A DNA stretch of 49,200 bases. It comes from Clostridia bacterium. Its GTDB lineage: Bacteria > Bacillota > Clostridia > Oscillospirales > CAG-272. How positions within the stretch are numbered: position 1 is the stretch's first letter; every line of letters starts with the position of its first letter. A model generated the notes under the pieces. It searched no databases. It was not told the DNA's origin and saw nothing but the letters and a program-made list of their open reading frames with translations. The position numbers and the translations under genes were made by a program. The stretch lies in the NCBI GenBank assembly GCA_017452545.1, contig JAFTME010000023.1:1-49200 (forward strand), given 5' to 3'. This document shows, piece by piece, positions 1 through 7,444 of the stretch.

Positions 1-751
1 CCTCCTCATAGGTGCGGATTTTCGCGCGGTAAATACACTCGGTTTTAAGGATAGAGAAAAAATTTTCGGCTAAAGCATTGTCATATGGGTTTCCACGTCT
101 TGACATTGACGGCGTAATGTGGTATGATTTTGTTAGGCTATAATACGCTTGCGATGTGTACTGAAAGCCTTGGTCACTGTGGAGCTGCAACTCTGCGGTG
201 ACCTTTTCCTTTCTTTTGGCTGCCCTGATCGTGGAAAGAACGAGGTTGATGTTCTGCTCGGTCCCTGTCTTGTAGGCAACAATGCTGTTGTCATAGAGGT
301 CGCGAATGACCGAAAGATACAGTACACCTTGTCCTGTCTTGATATACGAAATATCTGTTACCCACTTCTGATTGGGTCGTTCCGCATGAAAATCTCTGTT
401 GAGCAGATTAGGATATCTGTGCAGATATTCACCGTAATTACGGTATTTCTTACGGCGCACGACGGAAAGCAGGTTGTATTTCTGCATAACGCGAAGTACC
501 GTTTTAGGATTCTTATGTATTCCTTGCCTTTGAAGCCAGATATGGACTCTGCGGTAGCCGTAGGTGCTGTGACTATGCTCCTGACACTCGCGGATCTTCT
601 CGGCCAGCGGTAGATCCCATGCCAGTGTATCCATTCTTTTGACATAGTCATAGTAACCGCTTCTCGATATCTCAAAGAACCGGCACATCTCGCGGATGCT
701 ATACTTTTCCCGATGACGGTAGATGACCATATATTTTACGCTTGTCCTCAC
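1..751 (-). CDS. IS3-family transposase OrfB (DDE integrase domain), C-terminus cut by the window edge
   Basis: Reading from a GTG at 751 in the -1 frame relative to orfA gives one uninterrupted frame of about 250 residues to the window edge. It begins VRTSVKYMVIYRHREKYSI and contains the HTH_21-like part (YGYRRVHIWL) followed by the rve integrase core. The catalytic residues are visible: D in KWVTDISY, D in LHSDQG and E in LAENFFS, with 35 residues between the second D and the E, as in the IS3/IS150 group. It catalyses cutting and joining of the element ends. The expected remaining residues and the left inverted repeat are off the window. No stop or frameshift interrupts it, so the element could be active. 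OrfAB is normally made by programmed -1 frameshifting; GTG 751 overlaps the orfA stop and could also be an independent start. Confidence 0.88.
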   Translation of the reverse strand, partial: MRTSVKYMVIYRHREKYSIREMCRFFEISRSGYYDYVKRMDTLAWDLPLAEKIRECQEHSHSTYGYRRVHIWLQRQGIHKNPKTVLRVMQKYNLLSVVRRKKYRNYGEYLHRYPNLLNRDFHAERPNQKWVTDISYIKTGQGVLYLSVIRDLYDNSIVAYKTGTEQNINLVLSTIRAAKRKEKVTAELQLHSDQGFQYTSQAYYSLTKSYHITPSMSRRGNPYDNALAENFFSILKTECIYRAKIRTYEE

Positions 752-1083
752 TTCCTTTCTGTGAGCGAGAGAAAATCCCGCATCAGTTCATTTTCCATCT
801 CTAATTGATTTATCCGCGCATCCTTTCGAGCCAACTTGTAGCGAAGATCAGCAAGCTTGTCTTCTTCAATTACAACGCTATCCTTTGCAGGTCTGCCTTT
901 CTTCTTAATGGCTATTCCTGCGGCTATCTTGCGCTCTTTTTCGCGTTTCCTTCGTACAAATTCTTTGATTTGCTCTTTTCTGAATCCTAATCTTTCACCG
1001 ACTTGCCTTTGGGTAAACCCTTGTTCCAGAAGCTCAGAAATTTCCTTTTCATATTGTTCGATGTGTCGATACTCTCTTGGCAT
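748..1083 (-). CDS. IS3-family OrfA, helix-turn-helix and coiled-coil DNA-binding protein
   Basis: The 111-residue protein starts at the ATG at 1083 (MPREYRHIEQYEKEISELL), chosen because AGGAGG at 1091-1096 precedes it by 7 nt. Residues about 10-45 form a helix-turn-helix (LEQGFTQRQVGERLGFRKEQ). A basic stretch (RRKREKERK) follows, and a C-terminal heptad-like segment (LADLRYKLARKDARINQLEM) fits the leucine zipper that lets IS3 OrfA and OrfAB oligomerise. In the family OrfA binds the terminal repeats and limits transposition. The stop at 750-748 overlaps the orfB GTG. An in-frame extension upstream to 1167 would read through the hairpin and is rejected. Confidence 0.88.
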   Translation of the reverse strand: MPREYRHIEQYEKEISELLEQGFTQRQVGERLGFRKEQIKEFVRRKREKERKIAAGIAIKKKGRPAKDSVVIEEDKLADLRYKLARKDARINQLEMENELMRDFLSLTERK

Positions 1084-1090
1084 AAAAATT

Positions 1091-1127
1091 CCTCCTATGG
1101 TAGATATATCTATTCTACCATAGGAGG
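1091..1127 (-). promoter_or_regulatory. Perfect 14-bp hairpin enclosing the orfA ribosome binding site
   Basis: CCTCCTATGGTAGA at 1091-1104 and TCTACCATAGGAGG at 1114-1127 are perfect inverted repeats with a 9-nt loop. The orfA Shine-Dalgarno (AGGAGG on the minus strand, 1091-1096) is inside the stem. A transcript entering from alaX would fold the stem and hide the site, while a transcript started inside the stem would leave it open. On the plus strand the stem is followed by seven T residues, so it could also act as a terminator. Confidence 0.75.
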
Positions 1128-1191
1128 GTGTTTTTTTCAATTGTCCGTTTTTAATGGACTTGTGCAAAACGATAAGCCGTGTGCTTTTTTA

Positions 1192-2370
1192 TTACAGCTG
1201 CTCAAAAAAGCGGCGGAGCTGCTCCTCGGTGGTGCGGAGGCTGCCCTGGATCATGAGATCCGAGCCGCCACCCCGACCGGAAAAGGCTGCATTGAGCTGT
1301 CCCGAGATGGGGCGCAGCGCGGTGCTGCCGGCAGCGCAGACGTAGCGCAGCGTACCGTCGGGCGCGGGGGTGAGGATGGTACAGACACCCTCGCAGCGCT
1401 TGGCCCCCTCCTCTGCCATATACCGCATCAGATTGGCATCGGCATCGGGCTCAAGCAGCAGCAGATGGCGCTCACCCTTACGTGCGGCGTCCTCCAGGCG
1501 GTAGAGAGCCAGCGCGCGGCGGCTCTGTCCGAGGGCACCGCGAAGCTCGCCGTGCTCCTGCTGCAGCTTTTCTACGGCACGCAAAGCGTCCTCGCGCCCC
1601 GTGCTGAAGCGCTTGGCAATGGCGGTCAGATCGTCGTGCTCGCGGCGAATGCTTGCCAGCGCATCTGCACCACAGCGTACCCACAGGCGCACGCCGCCCT
1701 TATAATTCATACTGTCAACAATTCGGATGATGCCGATCTCTCCCGTGCGCGAGACGTGCGGTGCGCAGCAGGCGCAGGCATCCACGCCCTCGACCGTAAC
1801 GATACGGACGTTTTCGGTCAACGCCAGCTTACTGCGATACGGCAGCGTGGCGAGCACCTCGGGTGCGGGGTATTCGGCGTGGATGGCGACGTTTTGCCAG
1901 ACAACGGCGTTGGCGCGGTCCTCAATGTCCCGCAGCTGCTCTTGTGTCAGCGGACCGCTGACGTCCATGGTCATTTCCTCGTCGCTCAAGTGAAAGCCGA
2001 CGTTTTCATACCCGTAGGTTGTATAAATCAACCCGGAGATGATATGCTCTCCCGAGTGATTTTGCATTTTGCGGTAACGGCAGGCGAAATCGAGCTCTCC
2101 GTGCACGCGCGCACCGACCGTAAGCGGCGCGTCGGTATAATGCACGATGTCCTCGCCGACGATCTGCACATCGCGCACCGCAGCGCCGTCCAGCGTGCCG
2201 CGATCGGCGCGCTGCCCTCCCCCCTCGGGGAAAAAGGCGGTACGGTCGAGAACGACGGCATAGCCGCCGCTCGGCTCGGTTGTGCAGGCAAGCACGGTGG
2301 CGTCAAAGGCAGCAAGGTGGCTGTCGATCTCGTACAGCTTTTCCGTTCTTCCCTCAAGGCGGGCGATCAT
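1192..2370 (-). CDS. alaX: Alanyl-tRNA editing protein AlaX with DHHA1 domain
   Basis: This 392-residue protein is a free-standing relative of the alanyl-tRNA synthetase editing half. It hydrolyses Ser-tRNA(Ala) or Gly-tRNA(Ala) in the cytoplasm. Residues about 20-95 are the AlaRS-type beta-barrel (FFPEGGGQRADRG). The zinc ligands are visible as HxxxH in NHSGEH and Cys/His in ACCAPH. A coiled segment (RAVEKLQQEHGELRGALGQ) leads to a C-terminal DHHA1 domain with its glycine-rich FSGRGGGSDLMIQG motif. The length fits the long AlaX class. The ATG at 2370 overlaps the stop of the upstream lipoprotein gene (ATGA), so translation is probably coupled. The IS element follows 26 bp after the stop. Confidence 0.93.
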   Translation of the reverse strand: MIARLEGRTEKLYEIDSHLAAFDATVLACTTEPSGGYAVVLDRTAFFPEGGGQRADRGTLDGAAVRDVQIVGEDIVHYTDAPLTVGARVHGELDFACRYRKMQNHSGEHIISGLIYTTYGYENVGFHLSDEEMTMDVSGPLTQEQLRDIEDRANAVVWQNVAIHAEYPAPEVLATLPYRSKLALTENVRIVTVEGVDACACCAPHVSRTGEIGIIRIVDSMNYKGGVRLWVRCGADALASIRREHDDLTAIAKRFSTGREDALRAVEKLQQEHGELRGALGQSRRALALYRLEDAARKGERHLLLLEPDADANLMRYMAEEGAKRCEGVCTILTPAPDGTLRYVCAAGSTALRPISGQLNAAFSGRGGGSDLMIQGSLRTTEEQLRRFFEQL

Positions 2371-3635
2371 TCTGCAGCCTCCGTGTCGGGCTCGGGCTCG
2401 GTGACCGTGACGTTGATGCTGCCCTTCAGTGCGGCAAACACGTTGTTGCTCATGCAGGTATCCTGCAGCTGCAGCTCGTAATTTTCATGGAAGAAGGCAC
2501 GCGCCTGCTCCATGGTATACTCCTCAGCGCCCTCTGCAATCATGGAAGAGCGCAGCGCGGCATAATTCTGCTGCGTATAAGCATCCAGCTCGGCGTTATA
2601 CTGCTCCTCGGTAAAGGTGTATTCACCGTCTGCGTAGACGGCGTAGCGAACCAGATCGGACTTGGTCATCAGCTTGCAATACGAAAAAATATTCTCGCGG
2701 CTGTTGCCGGTTGCCGTCAGGAAGTTATCCAGCGTCATGCCGTACATGGCGGCGTACTGGTTATACATCATATAATAATAGCTGTAATAGAACATAACGC
2801 CGTCAACGGGATATTTGCTCACCAGCGAGTTATCGATGATCTTTGCCCACATTGCGCTCTCCACGGCAGCGTCGTACGCCTCGCTCTCCATATCCTCGCG
2901 CAGCTTGGTGCGGAATTCCTCAGCGGTAGTGACAACGCCATCGGTATAGGTCGTGACAAAATCATCGGTCAGCTCGGGGTTGCCGACGATATAGTGGACG
3001 GTCATCTCAAAAATAACCGCCTTGCCTGCAAGATCCGTATTTCCGTAATCCTCGGGGAAGGTAACGGGAACCTCGGTCATCTTACCGGGGGTCAGACCGA
3101 CGATACCCTCCACAAAGCCGGGAATAAAGCCGTTGGTCTGACTCAGCTCGATGGTCTGCTCCAGCGCAGTACCGCCGCCAAAGGCAACGCCGTCCAGCTT
3201 GCCGACGTAATCCATGACAACATAATCGCCCCAGGCGGTCACGCGGTCGGTGATCTTAGCGTCGGGATGATGCTCAGCGAGCAGCGTGGTGATCTCATTC
3301 TCCAGCACGGCATCAGAGACGGTAAAGGCGCTGCGCTCGATGCTGACCGACATATTCTTATAGCGGCCAAGCTGAACGTAGTCCTTGATATTGAGCGCAC
3401 CGTAATCGGGCAGGTGGTAATCCGTTTCGGGGTTAAAGTCGGACAGAGAAACACCGTCATCGGTGGTATCCTGCGTGGGTGTCTGATCCCCATCGCCGCC
3501 CTCGGAGGGCTGCTCGGTATTCTGATCGGGCGTGGGATCGTCGGGAGTGTTATCTTCGGGCTGCGTGCAGGCTACAGCGCTCATGACCAGCGCAAGCGCA
3601 AGCAGGACTGCCGCAAGCATTTTCATGTTTTTCAT
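2367..3635 (-). CDS. Trigger-factor-like FKBP peptidyl-prolyl isomerase lipoprotein
   Basis: The 422-residue protein starts at the ATG at 3635 (MKNMKMLAAVLLALALV), preceded by AGGAGA 8 nt upstream. A signal peptide ends in a lipobox (SAVAC), giving a lipid-anchored extracytoplasmic protein. An acidic Pro/Thr/Asp linker follows. The FKBP-type isomerase core lies around residues 140-235 (VVMDYVGKLDGVAFGGG, FIPGFVEGIVGLTPGKM, PVTFPEDYG). The C-terminal helical part resembles trigger factor. It probably acts as an exported foldase. It is separated from rpmF by a terminator-like hairpin and overlaps alaX by 4 bp. No separate promoter was recognised, so read-through from rpmF is likely. Confidence 0.88.
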   Translation of the reverse strand: MKNMKMLAAVLLALALVMSAVACTQPEDNTPDDPTPDQNTEQPSEGGDGDQTPTQDTTDDGVSLSDFNPETDYHLPDYGALNIKDYVQLGRYKNMSVSIERSAFTVSDAVLENEITTLLAEHHPDAKITDRVTAWGDYVVMDYVGKLDGVAFGGGTALEQTIELSQTNGFIPGFVEGIVGLTPGKMTEVPVTFPEDYGNTDLAGKAVIFEMTVHYIVGNPELTDDFVTTYTDGVVTTAEEFRTKLREDMESEAYDAAVESAMWAKIIDNSLVSKYPVDGVMFYYSYYYMMYNQYAAMYGMTLDNFLTATGNSRENIFSYCKLMTKSDLVRYAVYADGEYTFTEEQYNAELDAYTQQNYAALRSSMIAEGAEEYTMEQARAFFHENYELQLQDTCMSNNVFAALKGSINVTVTEPEPDTEAAE

Positions 3636-3670
3636 ATCTGATCTCCTAATCGTTGTTTTAAAAGAGGAAA

Positions 3671-3706
3671 AAGGACTCGCTTCATCCACAGATGCCCCGA
3701 GTCCTT
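3671..3706 (-). terminator. Rho-independent terminator after rpmF
   Basis: On the minus strand AAGGACTCG and CGAGTCCTT form a 9-bp stem closing an 18-nt loop and are followed by a T-rich run (TTTTCC). It lies between rpmF and the lipoprotein gene and may be partial, since no new promoter is evident downstream. Confidence 0.75.
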
Positions 3707-3734
3707 CTTTCTTTCCGTTCGGAACGAACCGGAA

Positions 3735-3926
3735 TTATGCTTCCTTAACGTTCAGAACCTTCTTGCCGTTGTAGTAACCGCAAACCTTGCAAACGCAATG
3801 GGGACGAACCATCTCATTGCATTCGGGGTTGGAGCATTTTACCACGCTGGGCACAGTCAGCTTGCTGTTGTTAGAGCGTCTCTTATCTCTGCGAGCGCTC
3901 GAAACCTTTTTCTTCGGTACTGCCAT
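3735..3926 (-). CDS. rpmF: 50S ribosomal protein L32
   Basis: The 63-residue protein begins MAVPKKKVSSARRDKRRSN, the signature start of bL32, and has a C-terminal zinc ribbon with four cysteine positions (KCSNPEC and CVCKVC). A zinc-binding (C+) form is therefore expected. It is a large-subunit structural protein. A strong AAGGAGGTG site precedes the ATG at 3926. It follows the yceD-type gene by 56 bp, the conserved yceD-rpmF pairing of bacteria, and is transcribed from the promoter at 4608-4636. Confidence 0.98.
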   Translation of the reverse strand: MAVPKKKVSSARRDKRRSNNSKLTVPSVVKCSNPECNEMVRPHCVCKVCGYYNGKKVLNVKEA

Positions 3927-3982
3927 TGAAGTACACCTCCTTATCGTAAGTCAAAGACTCACTTCGCTGTATAATTTTTTTA

Positions 3983-4501
3983 TTATTTTTCATCATCTTC
4001 GTCAAGAAGCGTTTGCAGCACTGCCAGACGCGGATCGATCTCACGGGTCGGGCAATTGCAAGGGCCCTCACGACGGGGCTTACCGCATTTAGGGCAAAGA
4101 CCGGGGCAATCCTCCGAGCAGAGCAGGCGCATGGGGAAGGAAAGCAGCAGCGCGTCGTGCAGCTCCTCATCCAGATCCAGCTCGCCGTCCACAATGACAA
4201 CGTATTCGTCGACATTGTCCTCCAGCTGCTCGTCCGTCAACGTACCCTCGTTGGCAACCGTACGCTCAAACTGCATACGGAATTCACCGCACACGGGATC
4301 CAGGCAACGGGCGCACAGTCCGCGATAAGCGAGCGTCACCTCCAACACAAGGCGCATATAGCCTGCCTCGTCGGTGATCTCTCCGCGGATATGAGCGGGG
4401 CCGTCAAAGCTGACGCCCGAGATCTCCTCAGGAACAAGAGCACCGTCAATGGCAATGCGGCTGACCTCTCCCCTGAGCATGGGGCGCATATCCAGCGTCA
4501 T
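3983..4501 (-). CDS. yceD: DUF177 (YceD-family) 23S rRNA accumulation protein
   Basis: The 172-residue protein starts at the ATG at 4501 (MTLDMRPMLRGEVSRIAID), with AGGAAGG 8 nt upstream. The family hallmark is seen as a cysteine pair in LCARCLDPV followed by an acidic segment (DNVDEYVVIVDGELDLDEEL). A second set of cysteines (LCSEDCPGLCPKCGK) forms a zinc-knuckle-like C-terminus typical of Firmicute members. In Escherichia coli YceD supports 23S rRNA accumulation. It is first in the operon with rpmF. An in-frame upstream extension to 4576 lacks a ribosome site and crosses the probable transcription start. Confidence 0.9.
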   Translation of the reverse strand: MTLDMRPMLRGEVSRIAIDGALVPEEISGVSFDGPAHIRGEITDEAGYMRLVLEVTLAYRGLCARCLDPVCGEFRMQFERTVANEGTLTDEQLEDNVDEYVVIVDGELDLDEELHDALLLSFPMRLLCSEDCPGLCPKCGKPRREGPCNCPTREIDPRLAVLQTLLDEDDEK

Positions 4502-4607
4502 TGACCGTACCTTCCTCTCCGAGCGACCGCGCGTGAACACGCACGAACAACGGTACCGGGACCGTCTTTTGCTCAATTTTATCTTGACATAAAATGCAAC
4601 GGTATAT

Positions 4608-4636
4608 ATTATATCGCATCAATTGCAAAAAGTCAA
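4608..4636 (-). promoter_or_regulatory. Sigma-A promoter for yceD-rpmF
   Basis: On the minus strand TTGACT (4636-4631), a 17-nt spacer and TATAAT (4613-4608) make a near-consensus promoter about 107 bp before the yceD start. The roughly 100-nt leader has no clear riboswitch. Confidence 0.82.
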
Positions 4637-4688
4637 GACCTTTTTGCACTTTGTTCAAAAAAAATCGCAGTTTTTTGGCAAATTTTCC

Positions 4689-7223
4689 TTACAACGCTTC
4701 GCATTCGGCAACGTCATATTGCCCTGCCGTCAGCGTAAAATGCCAGCCCTCGGCATCGACCGTCGCGCCGAGCGACGCCGCATCCATCAGGCAATCGTTG
4801 ATTTTGATGCGGGCAGCACCCTCGTGGGTCGGGAAGATCACCGCGGCAGTGGTATCGGTCGGGATGGTAAAGCTGCAGTGCAGCAGATCTCCCACATATT
4901 CCCAAGCGCTTTCGATGGTACCGTAGGTGGTATCGTAATGCGCCTTGACACGGCGAATGGGCGTCTGTCCTGCGGGGATCTCCTCGGCCGGGCGGTTATC
5001 GGGCTTGGGTGCCAGAATGAAATGCTCAAAACCGGGGTGTACGGGATCGGGACGGATGCCTGCCATATAGCCGAACATCCACTCGGCAACCGCACCGTAG
5101 GCGTAGTGATTGAACGAATTCATGCCGACATCGCCAAAGCCGCGCTCGACGGTATAGGAATTCCAGCGCTCCCAGACGGTGGTAGCACCCTGACGGACGC
5201 TGTACAGCCAGGAGGGATCCTCGGTCTGCAGCAGCAGCGCATATGCCAGATCGTTCATACCGTGCTCACCCAACGTCTGATTGAGCACACCCGTGCCGAC
5301 AAAGCCGGTCGACAGGCGATAGCCGTTTTCAACGATCTTTTTGCGGAGCTGCGCACGCAGGCGGGGCTTTGTCTTTTCCTCTACGAGATCGAAGGCAAGT
5401 GCGAGCAGGTATCCCGTTTGGGAATTCTGCGTCAGGTCGCCGTTCTCGTCAAGATAGGTCTCTCTGAAACGGCGGACGATCTTACGGCGCAGCAGATGAT
5501 AATATGCGGCGCGGTCAACGTATTTTGTCTCGTAGCGGGACAGAATATTGGAGAAGTGCTCCATGAGCGCGGCGTCGTGGGCATAATACGCCATATCGAT
5601 ATATTTGGGATCGGTCTTCTCATAGCTGAGCCAGTCGCCGTAGGTGGGCTTGGGACCCTCCAGTCCGTACTGCTCAAGCGAATGCATATACGCCTCCATT
5701 GCTTCGTAATGCTCGGCAAGCAACGCTTCATCGTTGAACATCAGCCACATTTTATAAGGAACAGTCACCACGGCATCACCCCATGCGGCGGCATTGCGAC
5801 CGACGATGGAAACAGCGGGAATGACGTCACCGACCTCGCCGTTATGCGAGAGCTGGCAGCAGCGGACGTCACCCAGCCACTTATGCATAAAGGCACGGGT
5901 GTCGGCGATATAGGCGCCGGCGCCGCAGAAGATCTGGGTATCACCCGTCCAGCCCAGGCGCTCGTCGCGCTGCGGGCAGTCGGTGGGATTGGAGAAATAG
6001 TTTCCGCGCATACCCCAGACGATATTGGAGAACAGCTGGTTGACCATGGGATTATCCGTTTCGATCCAGCCGGTTTCGCGGATATCGGACTCAACCACGC
6101 GTCCCTCAACGCCGCGGATCTCCACGTCACCGTCGGCGCTCAGCTCCAGATAGCGGAAGCCGTAGTAGGTGTGCGTCGGCTCATAGGTTTCGGTTCCCCG
6201 CCCTGCTGCCACGTAAACCATACGGGAGAGTGCTCTGCGATAATTGGCAACGTAAAGGCTGCCGCGCGGGCCGTCGCTGCCTCGTGTGGGATCGCCGCTG
6301 TCGTTGAGCAACTCGGCAAACAGACCCGTGATCGTCGTACCGGAGGCTGCACCCGAGATGCTGATCTTGGGGCGTCCGACCATGTTCTGGCCCATATCGA
6401 GGATGAGCTTTTGCCCCTTCTTGAGGGTAATCGCCTCACAGCCGCGACCGAGCTTGGTCTCCAGCACGCAGATCGCGCCGTGCGCGCTGCCGTCCTCTAC
6501 CGTGCCCTCGTGCAGCACGGCGCTGATGGGATAGCGCGCCAGCGCTCCGCGCACGCGCAGCGGATCGCCGACAAACGGCTCGATCACACCGGTAAATTCG
6601 CCAAAAGGCTCTGCCGCTGTCCAGGCATACGCCTCGGGGCAAAAGGAGGGATCGGGCTCTCTGGCGTCGTAATACTCGCCGTCCCAGATATCCGCGGTGC
6701 GGATGCAGCCGCCCATTGCCGTCTGCCAGGTGGCATCGCTTGCGATCAGCTGGGTACGACCGTCTGCACCCGTGATCTCAATCTCGCCGCAAAAGGCGGT
6801 CTTGCCTGTTTTACTGTATTCGCAGAAGGAGATACTGCCCGACCACCAGCCGGGAGAGACCACGGCGATCAGCGTATGGTGCTCTCTGCCGAGGCAGAAG
6901 GGAGTCAGATCGTATTCATATTCAAACACGCGGTGATGATAATCCGTCCATTCCGGCTTGAGCTCGTCATAACGGAAGCCGTCATCCATCTGCACGCCGA
7001 CGCGCATACCGTTGACGAACAGATCAAAAATGCCCAATGCCGTCGCACGCACTACGGTACGCGCCATCCTTGCGGGGGTATCAAATTCACAGCGGAAGAT
7101 GGAGAGACCCTCTCCGCGCTCCAGCTGTTGCTCTCTTGTATTGATCGATCGCTCCCGTCGCCAGCCGTTTTCATAGCTTGTGCCGGGGTCGGTCGGATTG
7201 GTAATGAATACTGCCTTTTTCAT
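4689..7223 (-). CDS. GH78-family alpha-L-rhamnosidase, cytoplasmic
   Basis: The 844-residue protein starts at the ATG at 7223 (MKKAVFITNPTDPGTSYEN), with GAAAGGA 9 nt upstream. There is no signal peptide, so it should act on imported rhamnosides. The N-terminal half holds the beta-sandwich domains of GH78 enzymes (rhamnosid_N type, DLFVNGMRVG). The (alpha/alpha)6 catalytic domain shows NPTDCPQRDERLGWTGD, the most conserved GH78 motif with catalytic acid residues, then YGDWLSYE, FVGTGVLNQTL and MNSFNHYAYGAVAEWM. A C-terminal beta-sandwich follows. It is monocistronic, and no neighbouring transporter or rhamnose operon lies in the window. Substrate is inferred from family only. Confidence 0.92.
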   Translation of the reverse strand: MKKAVFITNPTDPGTSYENGWRRERSINTREQQLERGEGLSIFRCEFDTPARMARTVVRATALGIFDLFVNGMRVGVQMDDGFRYDELKPEWTDYHHRVFEYEYDLTPFCLGREHHTLIAVVSPGWWSGSISFCEYSKTGKTAFCGEIEITGADGRTQLIASDATWQTAMGGCIRTADIWDGEYYDAREPDPSFCPEAYAWTAAEPFGEFTGVIEPFVGDPLRVRGALARYPISAVLHEGTVEDGSAHGAICVLETKLGRGCEAITLKKGQKLILDMGQNMVGRPKISISGAASGTTITGLFAELLNDSGDPTRGSDGPRGSLYVANYRRALSRMVYVAAGRGTETYEPTHTYYGFRYLELSADGDVEIRGVEGRVVESDIRETGWIETDNPMVNQLFSNIVWGMRGNYFSNPTDCPQRDERLGWTGDTQIFCGAGAYIADTRAFMHKWLGDVRCCQLSHNGEVGDVIPAVSIVGRNAAAWGDAVVTVPYKMWLMFNDEALLAEHYEAMEAYMHSLEQYGLEGPKPTYGDWLSYEKTDPKYIDMAYYAHDAALMEHFSNILSRYETKYVDRAAYYHLLRRKIVRRFRETYLDENGDLTQNSQTGYLLALAFDLVEEKTKPRLRAQLRKKIVENGYRLSTGFVGTGVLNQTLGEHGMNDLAYALLLQTEDPSWLYSVRQGATTVWERWNSYTVERGFGDVGMNSFNHYAYGAVAEWMFGYMAGIRPDPVHPGFEHFILAPKPDNRPAEEIPAGQTPIRRVKAHYDTTYGTIESAWEYVGDLLHCSFTIPTDTTAAVIFPTHEGAARIKINDCLMDAASLGATVDAEGWHFTLTAGQYDVAECEAL

Positions 7224-7272
7224 CCTGTGTATTCCTTTCTCCACGTGTCGCTGTGCGACTGTATTCGAGCAC

Positions 7273-7301
7273 ATGATACCACATTTTCGCGCCGATGGCA
7301 A
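7273..7301 (-). promoter_or_regulatory. Promoter for the GH78 gene
   Basis: On the minus strand TTGCCA (7301-7296), a 17-nt spacer and TATCAT (7278-7273) lie 50 bp before the GH78 start. A short inverted repeat (GTCGC-ACA-GCGAC type, about 7247-7259) lies between the -10 box and the ribosome site and could be an operator or leader hairpin. Confidence 0.65.
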
Positions 7302-7363
7302 CTGGTATCTTTCACAAATTTTAGCGGCAATCTTTGTGCACTTTTACGTTATGAAAAAAAGCA

Positions 7364-7392
7364 TTGACAAATGAGCGTCGGTGCGGTAGAAT
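7364..7392 (+). promoter_or_regulatory. Promoter for the ltaE operon
   Basis: TTGACA (7364-7369), a 17-nt spacer and TAGAAT (7387-7392). The leader then carries a small hairpin, CCGCCG at 7409-7414 and CGGCGG at 7420-7425 around a 5-nt loop, about 10 nt before the GAAAGGA ribosome site. Confidence 0.8.
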
Positions 7393-7444
7393 AATAAAGT
7401 AGAAAAAGCCGCCGATCAACGGCGGAAGCATGAAAGGACACGAT

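Larger units (their letters stand above)
1..1166 (-). mobile_element. IS3-family insertion sequence, left end outside the window
   Basis: Two minus-strand frames, orfA and orfB, are arranged as in IS3-family elements, with orfB in the -1 frame relative to orfA and a DD(35)E catalytic triad. The end near alaX probably lies about position 1166, where the minus strand reads TGCACAAGTCCATTAAAAAC, a plausible terminal inverted repeat starting with TG. The other end is outside the window, so neither the inverted repeat pair nor the target duplication can be confirmed. The element sits about 26 bp past the alaX stop codon, so alaX transcripts would run into it. Confidence 0.9.

Noticed and set aside
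133..675. Apparent break-up of the IS transposase into short pieces
   Set aside because: The short pieces are in the wrong phase. Reading from the GTG at 751 gives one intact frame with the DDE triad, so the gene is not a pseudogene within the window.
4623..7367. A 914-codon open frame on the plus strand opposite the GH78 rhamnosidase gene
   Set aside because: It is a shadow of codon usage in the GC-rich real gene: the product is low in recognisable motifs and has no ribosome site, while the minus-strand product is a clear GH78 enzyme.
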